Shown here: one piece after another, positions 8,291 to 15,970 of the stretch
Position numbering within the stretch: the first letter of the stretch is position 1
Layout: each line of letters opens with the position of its first letter
Assembly: GCF_030272705.1 (NCBI RefSeq)
Contig: NZ_JARFYM010000002.1
Coordinates: forward strand, 434,001 to 498,000
Direction of reading: 5' to 3'
DNA: 64,000 bases
From: Rhizobium mayense
GTDB taxonomy: Bacteria; Pseudomonadota; Alphaproteobacteria; Rhizobiales; Rhizobiaceae
Program-made: the position numbers and the translations under genes
The notes under the pieces: generated by a model
Seen by the model: the letters and a program-made list of their open reading frames with translations, nothing else
Database searches by the model: none
Told to the model about the DNA's origin: nothing

Positions 8291-9233
8291 GATCGAAACG
8301 CCCTCCCTGAGTGACGGCAAAGAAGATTGCCGTGACAATCATCAGGGCGATCACAAGGATCGATGACATGGCGGCGGCATAGCCAAAGGCGCCGAAGGAA
8401 AAGGCTTGCTGGTAGATGTAGACGATCAGAACGGCCGTCGAATTCGCCGGGCCGCCCTTCGTCATGACGTAGATGATGTCGAAGGCTTGGGCGCCGGCGA
8501 CCGCTGCGACCATCGATACCATGATGACAAAGAAACTCGTCGGTTTGAGGAGCGGCAGCGTGATGTGACGGAACCGTGCAACAGGACCGGCTCCATCGAT
8601 CATCGCCGCTTCATAATATTCTTTGGGAATGTCCTGGAGACCGCCGAGGAAGATCAGCATGTAGAATCCCATAAGGAACCAGACGCTGACGAAGGTTACG
8701 GTGACCAGTGCAAAATTCGGATCACCGAGGAAGGAAATCGCGTTGAGACCGAGTGCCGACATGGCCTGGCTGACGATCCCGATCTTGTCGATCACCATGA
8801 ATTGCCAGACGACCGCCACGACGACGAGGCTAATCATATTCGGCGCAAAGAACATCGAGCGCATCACGGCATTGAAGCGGTTGGTCTGCTGCACGAGGAG
8901 GGCAAGGCCGAGCCCGCTGACATAAAGCGCCGGAACGAGCATGACCGCATAAAGCGCAGTCGCCCTCGCGCCCTTCCAGAACAGCGGGTCATGCCATATG
9001 CGAATGTAATTCTTGGCGCCGACGAAACTGTAGTCGCCAAATCCGTTGACCTCGAACGCGCTTAGCGCCAAGGACAGCAGCATTGGCACGCCCAGAAACA
9101 GGAATAATCCGAGCACATCGGGCAGCACAAAGAGATAACCTGCAACCCATTCCCGGTGTCTGGCCGACAGGCCCTTTGGCTTGGCATGTACATGGCTCGT
9201 CGTCGAATCGGTAATAATTGTCATGATCATCAT
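8280..9233 (-). CDS. Sugar ABC transporter permease, MalF/UgpA family
   Basis: The 317-residue protein has a short hydrophilic N-terminus and six membrane helices beginning near YLFVLPDVLGLFLFL. The EAA loop is EYYEAAMIDGAGPVARFRHI and is followed by TLPLLKP. Several ATGs lie within the first six codons (MMIMTII), so the true start is uncertain by a few residues. It precedes the MalG-type partner and follows the binding-protein gene at about 50 bp. No ATP-binding subunit is encoded anywhere between 6.2 and 11.7 kb, so the system must borrow an ATPase from elsewhere. Confidence 0.91.
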   Translation of the reverse strand: MMIMTIITDSTTSHVHAKPKGLSARHREWVAGYLFVLPDVLGLFLFLGVPMLLSLALSAFEVNGFGDYSFVGAKNYIRIWHDPLFWKGARATALYAVMLVPALYVSGLGLALLVQQTNRFNAVMRSMFFAPNMISLVVVAVVWQFMVIDKIGIVSQAMSALGLNAISFLGDPNFALVTVTFVSVWFLMGFYMLIFLGGLQDIPKEYYEAAMIDGAGPVARFRHITLPLLKPTSFFVIMVSMVAAVAGAQAFDIIYVMTKGGPANSTAVLIVYIYQQAFSFGAFGYAAAMSSILVIALMIVTAIFFAVTQGGRFDHAE

Positions 9234-9283
9234 CCCGAGACGGAGGCGGCCGCATCCTTTGCCGAAACGGCCGACATTTCATC

Positions 9284-10636
9284 CTAGAGGATCGGGGCAC
9301 CGCTATAGGACGCGAGGAACGCGTCGAGCTGCTGCGAGGCCGCGGTGGCGGTCGCCTGCGGGTCGGCGCCACCGAGCTGGGTCTGCTGAATGGCGTCGGA
9401 AATGATCTTGTAGACCTCCGGCGGTACCCGCGGCTCTGCACGGGCGCCCGGATAAACGTCCTTGGCGAACTTGTCGATCATGCCGGTCTTGAACGCGTCG
9501 CCGCCGGCCCCGAGGGCGCTCTCCCGCGGCGGCATATCCGACTTGCCCTTGGTGCACCAATCGGCGACTCGTTGAACGGAATCCTTGTCCTTGGAAGCCA
9601 GCGCCCATGCGCAGAACTGGGCCGCGGCATTCGGATTCTTACCCTTGGCATTGGCAACGAAGGCCCAACCTCCACCAACCGTGACATATTTTCCATTTGG
9701 CGGGGTCGGCAGACGAAAGACACCATATTCGAAGTCCTTCGCATTGCCCTTCAGCTGCGAAATGCCCCAGATGCCAACATTCTGGATCGCGCAATAACCC
9801 GAGCCCAGATTGGCGACCGTGTCATTGGCGCCCGTCCCCATGACCTGGCGTGGCGCAGCGCCGGAATTGACGGCATCCTGCCAGAATTTCAGAGCCTGCA
9901 CCGTCGCTGGAGAGTCAAAGGCGCTCTTGCCGTCCTTGCCCTGAAACTCGCCGCCGCCCTGCCAGAGGAACGGATACCAGGTGAAGTTCTGGTAGTAGCC
10001 AGGCTGGGTTTCGAACAGGACGCCAAAGCGCTTCGGCGTCGTGAGCTTCTTTGCGACTTCGAGCAGTTCGTCCCAAGTCTTGGGCACGTCGTTCTCGTTG
10101 AGCTTGGCTTCTTCGAAGGCCTTGACCGAGTAGTACATGGCCATTGGCTCCACTTCCATGGGAATGCCATAGATCTTGCCGTCGACCATGCGGCTGGCTA
10201 TCACGCTGTCAGGAAAATCCTCTTTGGCGGTGATGTGCGGCGTCAGGTCCTGCAATACACCGCCATTGTAGTAGCGGAGGAAATCGCCGGGCGAGATGAT
10301 GAAGATATCCGGCCCCTCTCCGGAGGCGAAGGCGGTCGCCAGCTTCGGCCCGTTGATATATTCAGAGTTCGGGACATATTCGAGCTCGACCTTCTGCGGA
10401 TTGCTGTCGTTCCACTCCGAAACCGCTTTCTCAAACCAGTCGACCTGGCTCTGTACGGGGCCGCCGGGCGCATAAAACTGCCAGAACTTCAGTGGCGCTT
10501 CCTGGGCGCGGAGCGCCATTCGGCCAATATAGGGAAAACCGCTCAGGCTAGCGGCAGCGCCGCCGGCAAGCACGGCGCCTGCCTTGATCACGCCTCGACG
10601 AGTGACAGCCACAGTCGATTTGTCCATTTTTGTCAT
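9284..10636 (-). CDS. ABC transporter sugar-binding protein with Tat-like signal
   Basis: The chosen ATG (start MTKMDKSTVAVTRRG) has GGGAGGT four bases before it; a longer frame reaches 10696 but would overlap the LacI gene. The 450-residue product has a twin-arginine-like leader, VTRRGVIKAGAVLAGGAAAS, with cleavage likely near ...LRAQEA. The mature protein shows family 1 solute-binding features: LKFWQFYAPGGPVQSQV at the start, GEGPDIFIISPGDFLRYYN in the first lobe, GKIYGIPMEVEPMAMYYSVK at the crossover and KTWDELLEVAKKL. It delivers the ligand of this GH172-containing system, probably an oligosaccharide. It is the first transporter gene after the LacI regulator. Confidence 0.92.
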   Translation of the reverse strand: MTKMDKSTVAVTRRGVIKAGAVLAGGAAASLSGFPYIGRMALRAQEAPLKFWQFYAPGGPVQSQVDWFEKAVSEWNDSNPQKVELEYVPNSEYINGPKLATAFASGEGPDIFIISPGDFLRYYNGGVLQDLTPHITAKEDFPDSVIASRMVDGKIYGIPMEVEPMAMYYSVKAFEEAKLNENDVPKTWDELLEVAKKLTTPKRFGVLFETQPGYYQNFTWYPFLWQGGGEFQGKDGKSAFDSPATVQALKFWQDAVNSGAAPRQVMGTGANDTVANLGSGYCAIQNVGIWGISQLKGNAKDFEYGVFRLPTPPNGKYVTVGGGWAFVANAKGKNPNAAAQFCAWALASKDKDSVQRVADWCTKGKSDMPPRESALGAGGDAFKTGMIDKFAKDVYPGARAEPRVPPEVYKIISDAIQQTQLGGADPQATATAASQQLDAFLASYSGAPIL

Positions 10637-10692
10637 GCATACCTCCCTTGGTGCAAACGGCCGCCGAACTCCCCTCCGGCGGCGACTCGGAT

Positions 10693-11697
10693 TCATGCGG
10701 TGTCGAATTGATGCAGAATGCAGGGGATAACCTCCGAACGAGGCGGCCCCACATAGCTTCCAGTCAGTCGCTCCATCAGCATTTCCGTTGCCCGATGCGC
10801 CATCAGCGACGGCGTATTGCCAACCCGGGTGATGCGCGGACGGACATATTCGAGCTGCGGCTGGTCACCGAACACTGCAATTCCGATATCCCTGGGTACG
10901 CTGACACCGCGGTCGAAGAACGCTGCAAGCGCTCCCGCCGCCATCAGGAAATTGCCGAAGAAGATGACCGAGGGCAGATCGGAGCCTTGCGTGGCAAGCA
11001 ACCAGTCCACCGCTTCCTCCCCGGAGGGAGCGAGATAGCTGCCTTCGCGGCGCAGTTCGGCGCGCGGTTCGATCCCGTTGTCCCGCAAGCCCTGCTCGAA
11101 GCCAGCCGCTCGCGCCATGGCTTCCGCGAAGAACGACGGACCGGTTAGCTGCGCGATGCGTCTGTGCCCCTTCCTAGCGAGATAGGCGCCCATCTGGTAC
11201 CCGCCGCCGAAATCGTCGATCTTGACGTTGTCGACCGCCTGGTTCGGCAGATCGCCGATGAACACCGTCGGCAGGTCGAGATCGAGCAGCGCCTCATGCA
11301 TTCCATGCAGCGCGAAATCACCGACGATCAGTCCGTCGATGCGCCGATTCCGGATCTGGCGGAGATAGTGCCGGCCGTGTTCCTGCGCGTGACCGCCGGG
11401 AACGTCGGTGTTGAAGATCAGAAGATCAAGGCCGATTGCCTCGAGGTCCGACTGCGCCGCCTTGACCATTTCCGGATAGAAAGGATTGCGGATATCCGGG
11501 ATCAGCATGGCCACTATATTGGTGCGGCCGGTGCGCAGGCTCTGGGCCTGCGGATTGGGCACATAGCCAAGCTCCGCGATTGCTGCCTCCACCCGCTTGC
11601 GCATATCGGCGGACACGCGATCGGCATGGTTGAGCACATGCGACACCGTGGTGGGCGATACTCCAGCTCGTTTGGCGACTTTGGCAATCGTGATCAT
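10693..11697 (-). CDS. LacI-family transcriptional repressor
   Basis: The 334-residue protein begins MITIAKVAKRAGVSPTTVSH, the LacI helix-turn-helix, followed by the hinge helix PQAQSLRTGRTN near 49-60. The sugar-binding core of the periplasmic-binding fold follows (IVAMLIPDIRNPFYPEMVKA, then IDGLIVGDFALHG and FFGNFLMAAGALAAF). It heads the operon with the binding protein, two permeases and the GH172-type gene, and overlaps the upstream part of the binding-protein frame, so one transcript is likely. Tandem palindromes directly upstream suggest that it represses its own operon and is released by the imported sugar. Confidence 0.93.
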   Translation of the reverse strand: MITIAKVAKRAGVSPTTVSHVLNHADRVSADMRKRVEAAIAELGYVPNPQAQSLRTGRTNIVAMLIPDIRNPFYPEMVKAAQSDLEAIGLDLLIFNTDVPGGHAQEHGRHYLRQIRNRRIDGLIVGDFALHGMHEALLDLDLPTVFIGDLPNQAVDNVKIDDFGGGYQMGAYLARKGHRRIAQLTGPSFFAEAMARAAGFEQGLRDNGIEPRAELRREGSYLAPSGEEAVDWLLATQGSDLPSVIFFGNFLMAAGALAAFFDRGVSVPRDIGIAVFGDQPQLEYVRPRITRVGNTPSLMAHRATEMLMERLTGSYVGPPRSEVIPCILHQFDTA

Positions 11698-11716
11698 GGC
11701 CGGACGTTAGAGGATT

Positions 11717-11740
11717 GCAAATCGATTTGCAAATCGATTT
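11717..11740. promoter_or_regulatory. Tandem LacI-type operators
   Basis: A perfect 14-bp palindrome GCAAATCGATTTGC (11717-11730) is followed without a gap by AAATCGATTT (11731-11740), so the half-site AAATCGATTT occurs twice with centres 12 bp apart. The central CG and 14-bp size are those of LacI-family operators. The pair lies 20-43 bp upstream of the LacI start codon, where it would block the promoter of the LacI-binding protein-permease-GH172 operon. Confidence 0.7.
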
Positions 11741-11865
11741 TTGATAAGATTTCCGGGTTGATTCATGATTCTACCCCTTCAACCGTAGCGGATGTATAAT
11801 GCTCATCGGCCCACCGAACCGAAAACCGATCTCGGCTGACAGCTTGCGTTACCATTCAACGTCTG

Positions 11866-11895
11866 TTGACAACGTCATTAGCACAGACTTATGAT
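11866..11895 (+). promoter_or_regulatory. Strong sigma70-type promoter of the arsR-like gene
   Basis: TTGACA (11866-11871) and TATGAT (11890-11895) are separated by 18 bp, close to consensus. Transcription would begin about 6-8 bp after the -10 box, that is at or next to the ATG at 11901, so the mRNA is probably leaderless. Confidence 0.65.
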
Positions 11896-11900
11896 AAGTC
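11886..11900. promoter_or_regulatory. ArsR-type operator palindrome over the -10 box
   Basis: GACTTAT-G-ATAAGTC is a perfect 7-bp-arm palindrome. It covers the -10 element and ends at the base before the start codon of the ArsR-family gene. ArsR regulators commonly bind AT-rich dyads over their own promoters, so autorepression is the likely role. Confidence 0.6.
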
Positions 11901-12218
11901 ATGACTGATGATAGTGCACAACTCGCCGCTCTGACCGACCCGACCCGGAGGCTGATCTTCGAGCTGGTGGCGACGCGATCTCGCTCTGTCGCTGAAATTA
12001 CGCGGGAAGTGTCCGTCTCGCAGTCGGCAGTCTCGCAACATCTGAAGGTGTTGCGAGACTGCCGACTGGTTCGTGCCGAGCCGAAGGGCGCCAGCAACAT
12101 CTACCACATCGACCCGGACGGGCTTGGCCAGATGCGCGCCTGGCTCGACCGGTTCTGGAGCAAGACCCTGGCGGCATACAAGCTGGCCGTCGAGAAACCA
12201 CCAGAGGAGCCACAATGA
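11901..12218 (+). CDS. ArsR-family transcriptional regulator
   Basis: The 105-residue protein is a single winged helix: LAALTDPTRRLIFELVATR (residues 8-26), SVAEITREVSVSQSAVSQHL (29-48) with the recognition helix, and the wing RAEPKGASNIYHIDPDGL. It lacks the CxCxxC metal site of true arsenic and metal sensors and belongs to the subgroup paired with SRPBCC proteins. Its stop overlaps the next ATG (ATGA). No Shine-Dalgarno sequence precedes the ATG; promoter position suggests a leaderless start. The signal it senses is unknown. Confidence 0.92.
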   Translation: MTDDSAQLAALTDPTRRLIFELVATRSRSVAEITREVSVSQSAVSQHLKVLRDCRLVRAEPKGASNIYHIDPDGLGQMRAWLDRFWSKTLAAYKLAVEKPPEEPQ

Positions 12219-12700
12219 ACACGCGAGTCCCCATAGCGTCGGTGAAACAGTCAGTCGTGGTCGAGGCACCAATCGAGCGCGCCTTCAAGGTTTTCACGCA
12301 GGATTTCGGCAGCTTCAAACCGCCCGAACACAATCTGCTGCCGGTACAGATCGCCGAGACGGTATTCGAGCCTCGAGTCGGCGGCCATGTCTATGACCGC
12401 GGCATCGACGGCAGCGAGTGCCGCTGGGCGCGCGTGCTGGCGTATGAACCGCCCAATCGGGTGCTGTTGAGCTGGGACATCAGCCCGCGATGGCAAATCG
12501 AGACCGATCCGAAGAAGAGCAGTGAATGGGAAGTGCGGTTCACAGCCGAGACGGCGGAGCGCACCCGCGTCGAAATCGAGCACCGCAACCTCGAGCGCCA
12601 TGGCCAGGGCTGGGAAGGCGTGCGCGACGGCGTCGACAGCGATCAGGGCTGGCCGCTATACCTCAAGCGGTTCGCGGATCTGTTCGCCCGCAAGGCCTAA
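12215..12700 (+). CDS. SRPBCC (AHSA1/START-like) domain protein
   Basis: The 161-residue protein has the pattern of Aha1-C/SRPBCC ligand-binding folds: VVVEAPIERAFKVFTQDFG near residues 11-29, then GGHVYDRGIDGSECRWARVL and PNRVLLSWDISP in the middle, and TRVEIEHRNLERHG followed by a C-terminal helix ending YLKRFADLFARKA. Such proteins bind hydrophobic ligands in a deep cavity. It is translationally coupled to the ArsR gene, a pairing seen widely in proteobacteria; the function is not known. Confidence 0.88.
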   Translation: MNTRVPIASVKQSVVVEAPIERAFKVFTQDFGSFKPPEHNLLPVQIAETVFEPRVGGHVYDRGIDGSECRWARVLAYEPPNRVLLSWDISPRWQIETDPKKSSEWEVRFTAETAERTRVEIEHRNLERHGQGWEGVRDGVDSDQGWPLYLKRFADLFARKA

Positions 12701-12784
12701 TGATAGCTCGCTGTACAGTGCCGGGAATAAATAAGGGATCGCTGGTGTCCTTACCCACGGCGATCCCAAACGGCGGAGATCAGC

Positions 12785-13198
12785 ATGGAAGCTTATATGC
12801 TCAGCATCGTCGGGGTGCTTGCGCTTTGCCTCCTGTCCATCCTTTTGGCTGTCTATTCTGGATCGTCCAAAGGCCGGGCCGGGGCGCTCTCCGGTCCAGT
12901 ACTCCCGGCAGACGACGACAACCCGCTCTACCGCATCGACCGCGCGCACATGAACTCTGTTGAGGCGTTGGCACCTTTCGTCGTTCCGGCTGCGCTGGCG
13001 ATGATGGTGGGGGTTGGTCCGACCACGCTGGCAGTGCTCGTGTGGACCTATACCGCGATCCGGCTGGTTCATCTGGCGATCTATTTGCGCGGCGGCAAGG
13101 CTGCCAGAGGCGGTAGCGTCAGAACCATCCTCTACGTTGCGGGAGCCCTGGTCACAGCAGTCCTTATCGTCGTGACCGGCGTGGCAGCCATCCGCTGA
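12785..13198 (+). CDS. MAPEG-family membrane protein
   Basis: The 137-residue protein has four predicted membrane helices and the MAPEG family pattern RAHMNSVEALAPFVVPAAL (residues 53-71), comparable to the RaxxNxxE segment that binds glutathione in eukaryotic relatives, followed by ARG-rich WTYTAIRLVHLAIYLRG. MAPEG proteins include microsomal glutathione transferases and leukotriene synthases; bacterial members are mostly uncharacterised. It starts 84 bp after the SRPBCC gene and may share its transcript. Confidence 0.85.
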   Translation: MEAYMLSIVGVLALCLLSILLAVYSGSSKGRAGALSGPVLPADDDNPLYRIDRAHMNSVEALAPFVVPAALAMMVGVGPTTLAVLVWTYTAIRLVHLAIYLRGGKAARGGSVRTILYVAGALVTAVLIVVTGVAAIR

Positions 13199-13231
13199 GG
13201 CATCAACAGCGGCATGGTTCGTCACGGGCTG

Positions 13232-14431
13232 CTAGTCTTTCAAAATTGCGGCATAGCGTGGATCGAATTCCAGGCTGATCGGTCCTGCGGCGGCGCCTAG
13301 CGCCACGGACCAGGGGTCGGCCATTCCAACTTGCAGGCGTGGAACTGTACGATCCGGGCGCTCGGCGAGCGACGGCAGCAACGGCCCCATGGCGGCGATG
13401 AGCCGATCCACCAGAATCCGCGGCGCGCTGCCGCATAGAATGACGGTCTGTGGATCGAAGACAGTTTCGATCAGATGCACGCTCCATCTGAGATCCGAGG
13501 CAGCAGTTTCGACCCATTCAACGATCCTGCGATCCCCGGTGGATACGAGGTCATGGATCTTGGCGTAGAGAATCGGATCGGCCGGATCTAGGGATAGATA
13601 TTGATAGAGCGAAGCCAGGGACGCGCGATGTTCGAGCGGTGTCGACTTGCCTCCGACGGCCAGTAAGGCCATCCCGATTTCGCCGGCATTGCCGTTCGCG
13701 CCGGTATAGAGCTCGCCGCCGAGAATAAGGCCTGCACCGATGCCGTAGCCGATATAGAGGCAAACGGCATGATCCAGCCCATGCGCCGCGCCGACCATGC
13801 GCTCGGCGATCGTGGCCGCGGCGGCATCGTTTTGGATGCTGACGTCAAGGCCGGTGCCGACGGCAAGGGTTTCAAGCAGTGGAAATTTTTGCCAGGCCTC
13901 CATCATCCAGGGGTCGTCGCCATTTCCGGCGAGGCCGAAGGGACCTGGCATCGCCGCGCCGAGGCCGACGAGCCTCTGTTCGGATTGTGTTGCGATGGCC
14001 GCCAGACGGCGCCGGACGGCGGCAATGAGGTCGAGAATGACCCTGATACCCGTCGTCGGCCCACCCGAGGGAAGCTTCGCCTCCAGTCGGACAAGCACAT
14101 TCCCGACGAGATCGACGGCAATCGCCCTTGTCATATGCCGGTCGATTTGGAGGCCGATGGCAAACGCTCCTTCCGGGACCAAAGCGTAGGGCGTCGAAGG
14201 CTGACCACGGCCGTTGCGTACGGTCTGCTGCGATGTCACCAAGCCGTCGCTTTCAAGCTCGTCGATGATGTTGGAAACCGTTTGTTTCGTCAGCCGCGTC
14301 GCACGCGCCAGATCCGCGCGGGAAAGTGCTCCATTGACGCGCAACGCATCGATCATCACCCGGCGGTTATGGGCACTGGTGCCTTCGTGATTGGTGCCGC
14401 TCTTGGCGCGGATCGGGCGGGTATCGTTCAT
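13232..14431 (-). CDS. ROK-family transcriptional regulator
   Basis: The ATG start (MNDTRPIRAKSG) has GAGGG eight bases upstream; a TTG two codons earlier is less likely. The product is 399 residues. Residues 20-80 form a MarR-like helix-turn-helix (NGALSRADLARATRLTKQTV), and the rest is the ROK fold with LVGLGAAMPGPFG, QNDAAAATIAERMVG and YIGYGIGAGLILGGELYTG. The zinc motif CxCGxxGC usual after GEIG is absent; the position reads LAVGGKSTPLEHRASL. It is divergent from the binding protein-permease-SIS-PfkB-ATPase operon and should repress it through the dyad at 14473-14497. Confidence 0.92.
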   Translation of the reverse strand: MNDTRPIRAKSGTNHEGTSAHNRRVMIDALRVNGALSRADLARATRLTKQTVSNIIDELESDGLVTSQQTVRNGRGQPSTPYALVPEGAFAIGLQIDRHMTRAIAVDLVGNVLVRLEAKLPSGGPTTGIRVILDLIAAVRRRLAAIATQSEQRLVGLGAAMPGPFGLAGNGDDPWMMEAWQKFPLLETLAVGTGLDVSIQNDAAAATIAERMVGAAHGLDHAVCLYIGYGIGAGLILGGELYTGANGNAGEIGMALLAVGGKSTPLEHRASLASLYQYLSLDPADPILYAKIHDLVSTGDRRIVEWVETAASDLRWSVHLIETVFDPQTVILCGSAPRILVDRLIAAMGPLLPSLAERPDRTVPRLQVGMADPWSVALGAAAGPISLEFDPRYAAILKD

Positions 14432-14472
14432 GCGCAATTCCCTCTTGACACCAGTAGAATATTGAAGAAGTA

Positions 14473-14497
14473 ATTAAGTCAAGACAATTGACTTAAT
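14473..14497. promoter_or_regulatory. ROK operator dyad
   Basis: ATTAAGTCAA-GACAA-TTGACTTAAT has perfect 10-bp arms around a 5-bp spacer. It sits between the divergent ROK gene and the transporter operon, 42 bp from the ROK start codon. Each arm also contains a TTGACT hexamer that could be a -35 box, one for each direction, so repressor binding would shut both promoters. Confidence 0.68.
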
Positions 14498-14657
14498 AAG
14501 AAACCAAAGAGTTTCACGGGAACAACCGGGCCGAATGCGGCCCCAACAACGATCCGACAAAAACGAGGCATCCGATCCCGGCTGCCTTTTCAAAAACCGG
14601 TCGCGACGCAAGCCGCCATCGGAAATCGCGGGAAAGTCAAAAAAACTGGAGGATGGA

Positions 14658-15896
14658 ATGTTGAAATCCATAAACAAGACGTTGCTTGGCGCCGCGCTGA
14701 TCGGCGTGTCCTTTGCATCGCACGCATTTGCCGAAACGACGATCAACGCACTCTTCATGGCGCAGGCCGCCTACAGCGAAGCCGATGTCCGCGCCATGAC
14801 CGACGCCTTCACCAAGGCGAACCCGGACATCAAGGTCAATCTCGAATTCGTTCCCTATGAAGGCCTGCACGACAAGACCGTGCTCGCACAGGGCTCCGGC
14901 GGCGGCTATGACGTCGTCCTCTTCGACGTGATCTGGCCGGCCGAATACGCGACGAACAAAGTGCTCGTCGACGTGTCCTCGCGCGTCACCGACGACATGA
15001 AAAAGGGCGTGCTGCCGGGCGCCTGGACCACGGTTCAGTATGACGGCAAATATTTTGGCATGCCGTGGATTCTCGATACGAAATATCTGTTCTACAACAA
15101 GGAAATCCTCGAAAAGGCCGGCATCAAGAACCCACCGAAGACCTGGGACGAGCTCGCCGAACAGGCAAAGAGCATCAAGGACAAGGGACTGCTGGCGACA
15201 CCGATCGCCTGGAGCTGGTCGCAGGCCGAAGCCGCGATCTGCGATTACACGACGCTTGTCAGCGCCTATAAGGGAGACTTCCTGAAGGACGGCAAGCCGG
15301 CCTTCCAGACCGGTGGCGGCCTTGACGCCCTGAAATACATGGTTTCGAGCTATAAGTCCGGCCTTACCAATCCGAACTCCAAGGAGTTCCTCGAGGAAGA
15401 CGTGCGCAAGGTCTTCGAAAACGGCGACGCCGCTTTCGCACTAAACTGGACCTACATGTATAATATGGCAAACGATCCGAAGGACAGCAAAGTGGCTGGC
15501 AAGGTCGGTGTCGTACCGGCTCCGGGCGTCGCCGGTAAGAGCGAAGCTTCGGCCGTAAACGGTTCGATGGGCCTCGGCATCACGACGGCCAGCAAGCATC
15601 CGGACGAAGCCTGGAAATACATCAGCTTCATGACCTCGCAGCCGACGCAAAACCAATATGCCAAGCTCAGCCTGCCCATCTGGGCGTCCTCCTATACGGA
15701 TCCGGCTGTCACCAAGGGACAGGAAGAATTGATCGCGGCGGCAAAGGTCGGCCTCGCAGCCATGTACCCGCGCCCGACGACGCCGAAATACCAGGAGCTT
15801 TCGACTGCACTTCAGCAGGCTATCCAGGAATCGCTGCTCGGCCAGTCCTCGCCTGAGGATGCGCTGAAATCGGCTGCCGACAATAGCGGCCTCTAA
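14658..15896 (+). CDS. Sugar ABC transporter substrate-binding protein
   Basis: The start MLKSINKTLLGAALIGVSFA follows GGAGG at 14648-14652; upstream codons in the same frame look non-coding. The 412-residue protein has a Sec signal cut after ...SHAFA. Family 1 binding-protein features are ALFMAQAAYSEADVRAMTDA, GSGGGYDVVLFDVIWPAEYA, YDGKYFGMPWILDTKYLFYN and KTWDELAEQAKSIKDKGL. It is the first gene of an operon with two permeases, a SIS enzyme, a PfkB kinase and an ATPase, the gene set of fructosamine (frl) systems, so a glycated amino acid or amino sugar is a possible ligand. A stem-loop after its stop probably raises its expression relative to the permeases. Confidence 0.93.
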   Translation: MLKSINKTLLGAALIGVSFASHAFAETTINALFMAQAAYSEADVRAMTDAFTKANPDIKVNLEFVPYEGLHDKTVLAQGSGGGYDVVLFDVIWPAEYATNKVLVDVSSRVTDDMKKGVLPGAWTTVQYDGKYFGMPWILDTKYLFYNKEILEKAGIKNPPKTWDELAEQAKSIKDKGLLATPIAWSWSQAEAAICDYTTLVSAYKGDFLKDGKPAFQTGGGLDALKYMVSSYKSGLTNPNSKEFLEEDVRKVFENGDAAFALNWTYMYNMANDPKDSKVAGKVGVVPAPGVAGKSEASAVNGSMGLGITTASKHPDEAWKYISFMTSQPTQNQYAKLSLPIWASSYTDPAVTKGQEELIAAAKVGLAAMYPRPTTPKYQELSTALQQAIQESLLGQSSPEDALKSAADNSGL

Positions 15897-15908
15897 GACC
15901 GCCTATGA

Positions 15909-15935
15909 CGGGCGGCGCAAAATGCCGCCCGTTTT
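15909..15935 (+). terminator. Attenuating stem-loop between binding protein and permeases
   Basis: CGGGCGGC / GCCGCCCG form an 8-bp stem with a 7-nt loop followed by TTTT, starting 13 bp after the binding-protein stop and ending 36 bp before the first permease. It has the shape of a weak intrinsic terminator or a 3'-end stabiliser giving partial readthrough. Confidence 0.65.
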
Positions 15936-15970
15936 CAATCCAGTCCGACGAATAAAAGGGCGGCCTAAAA

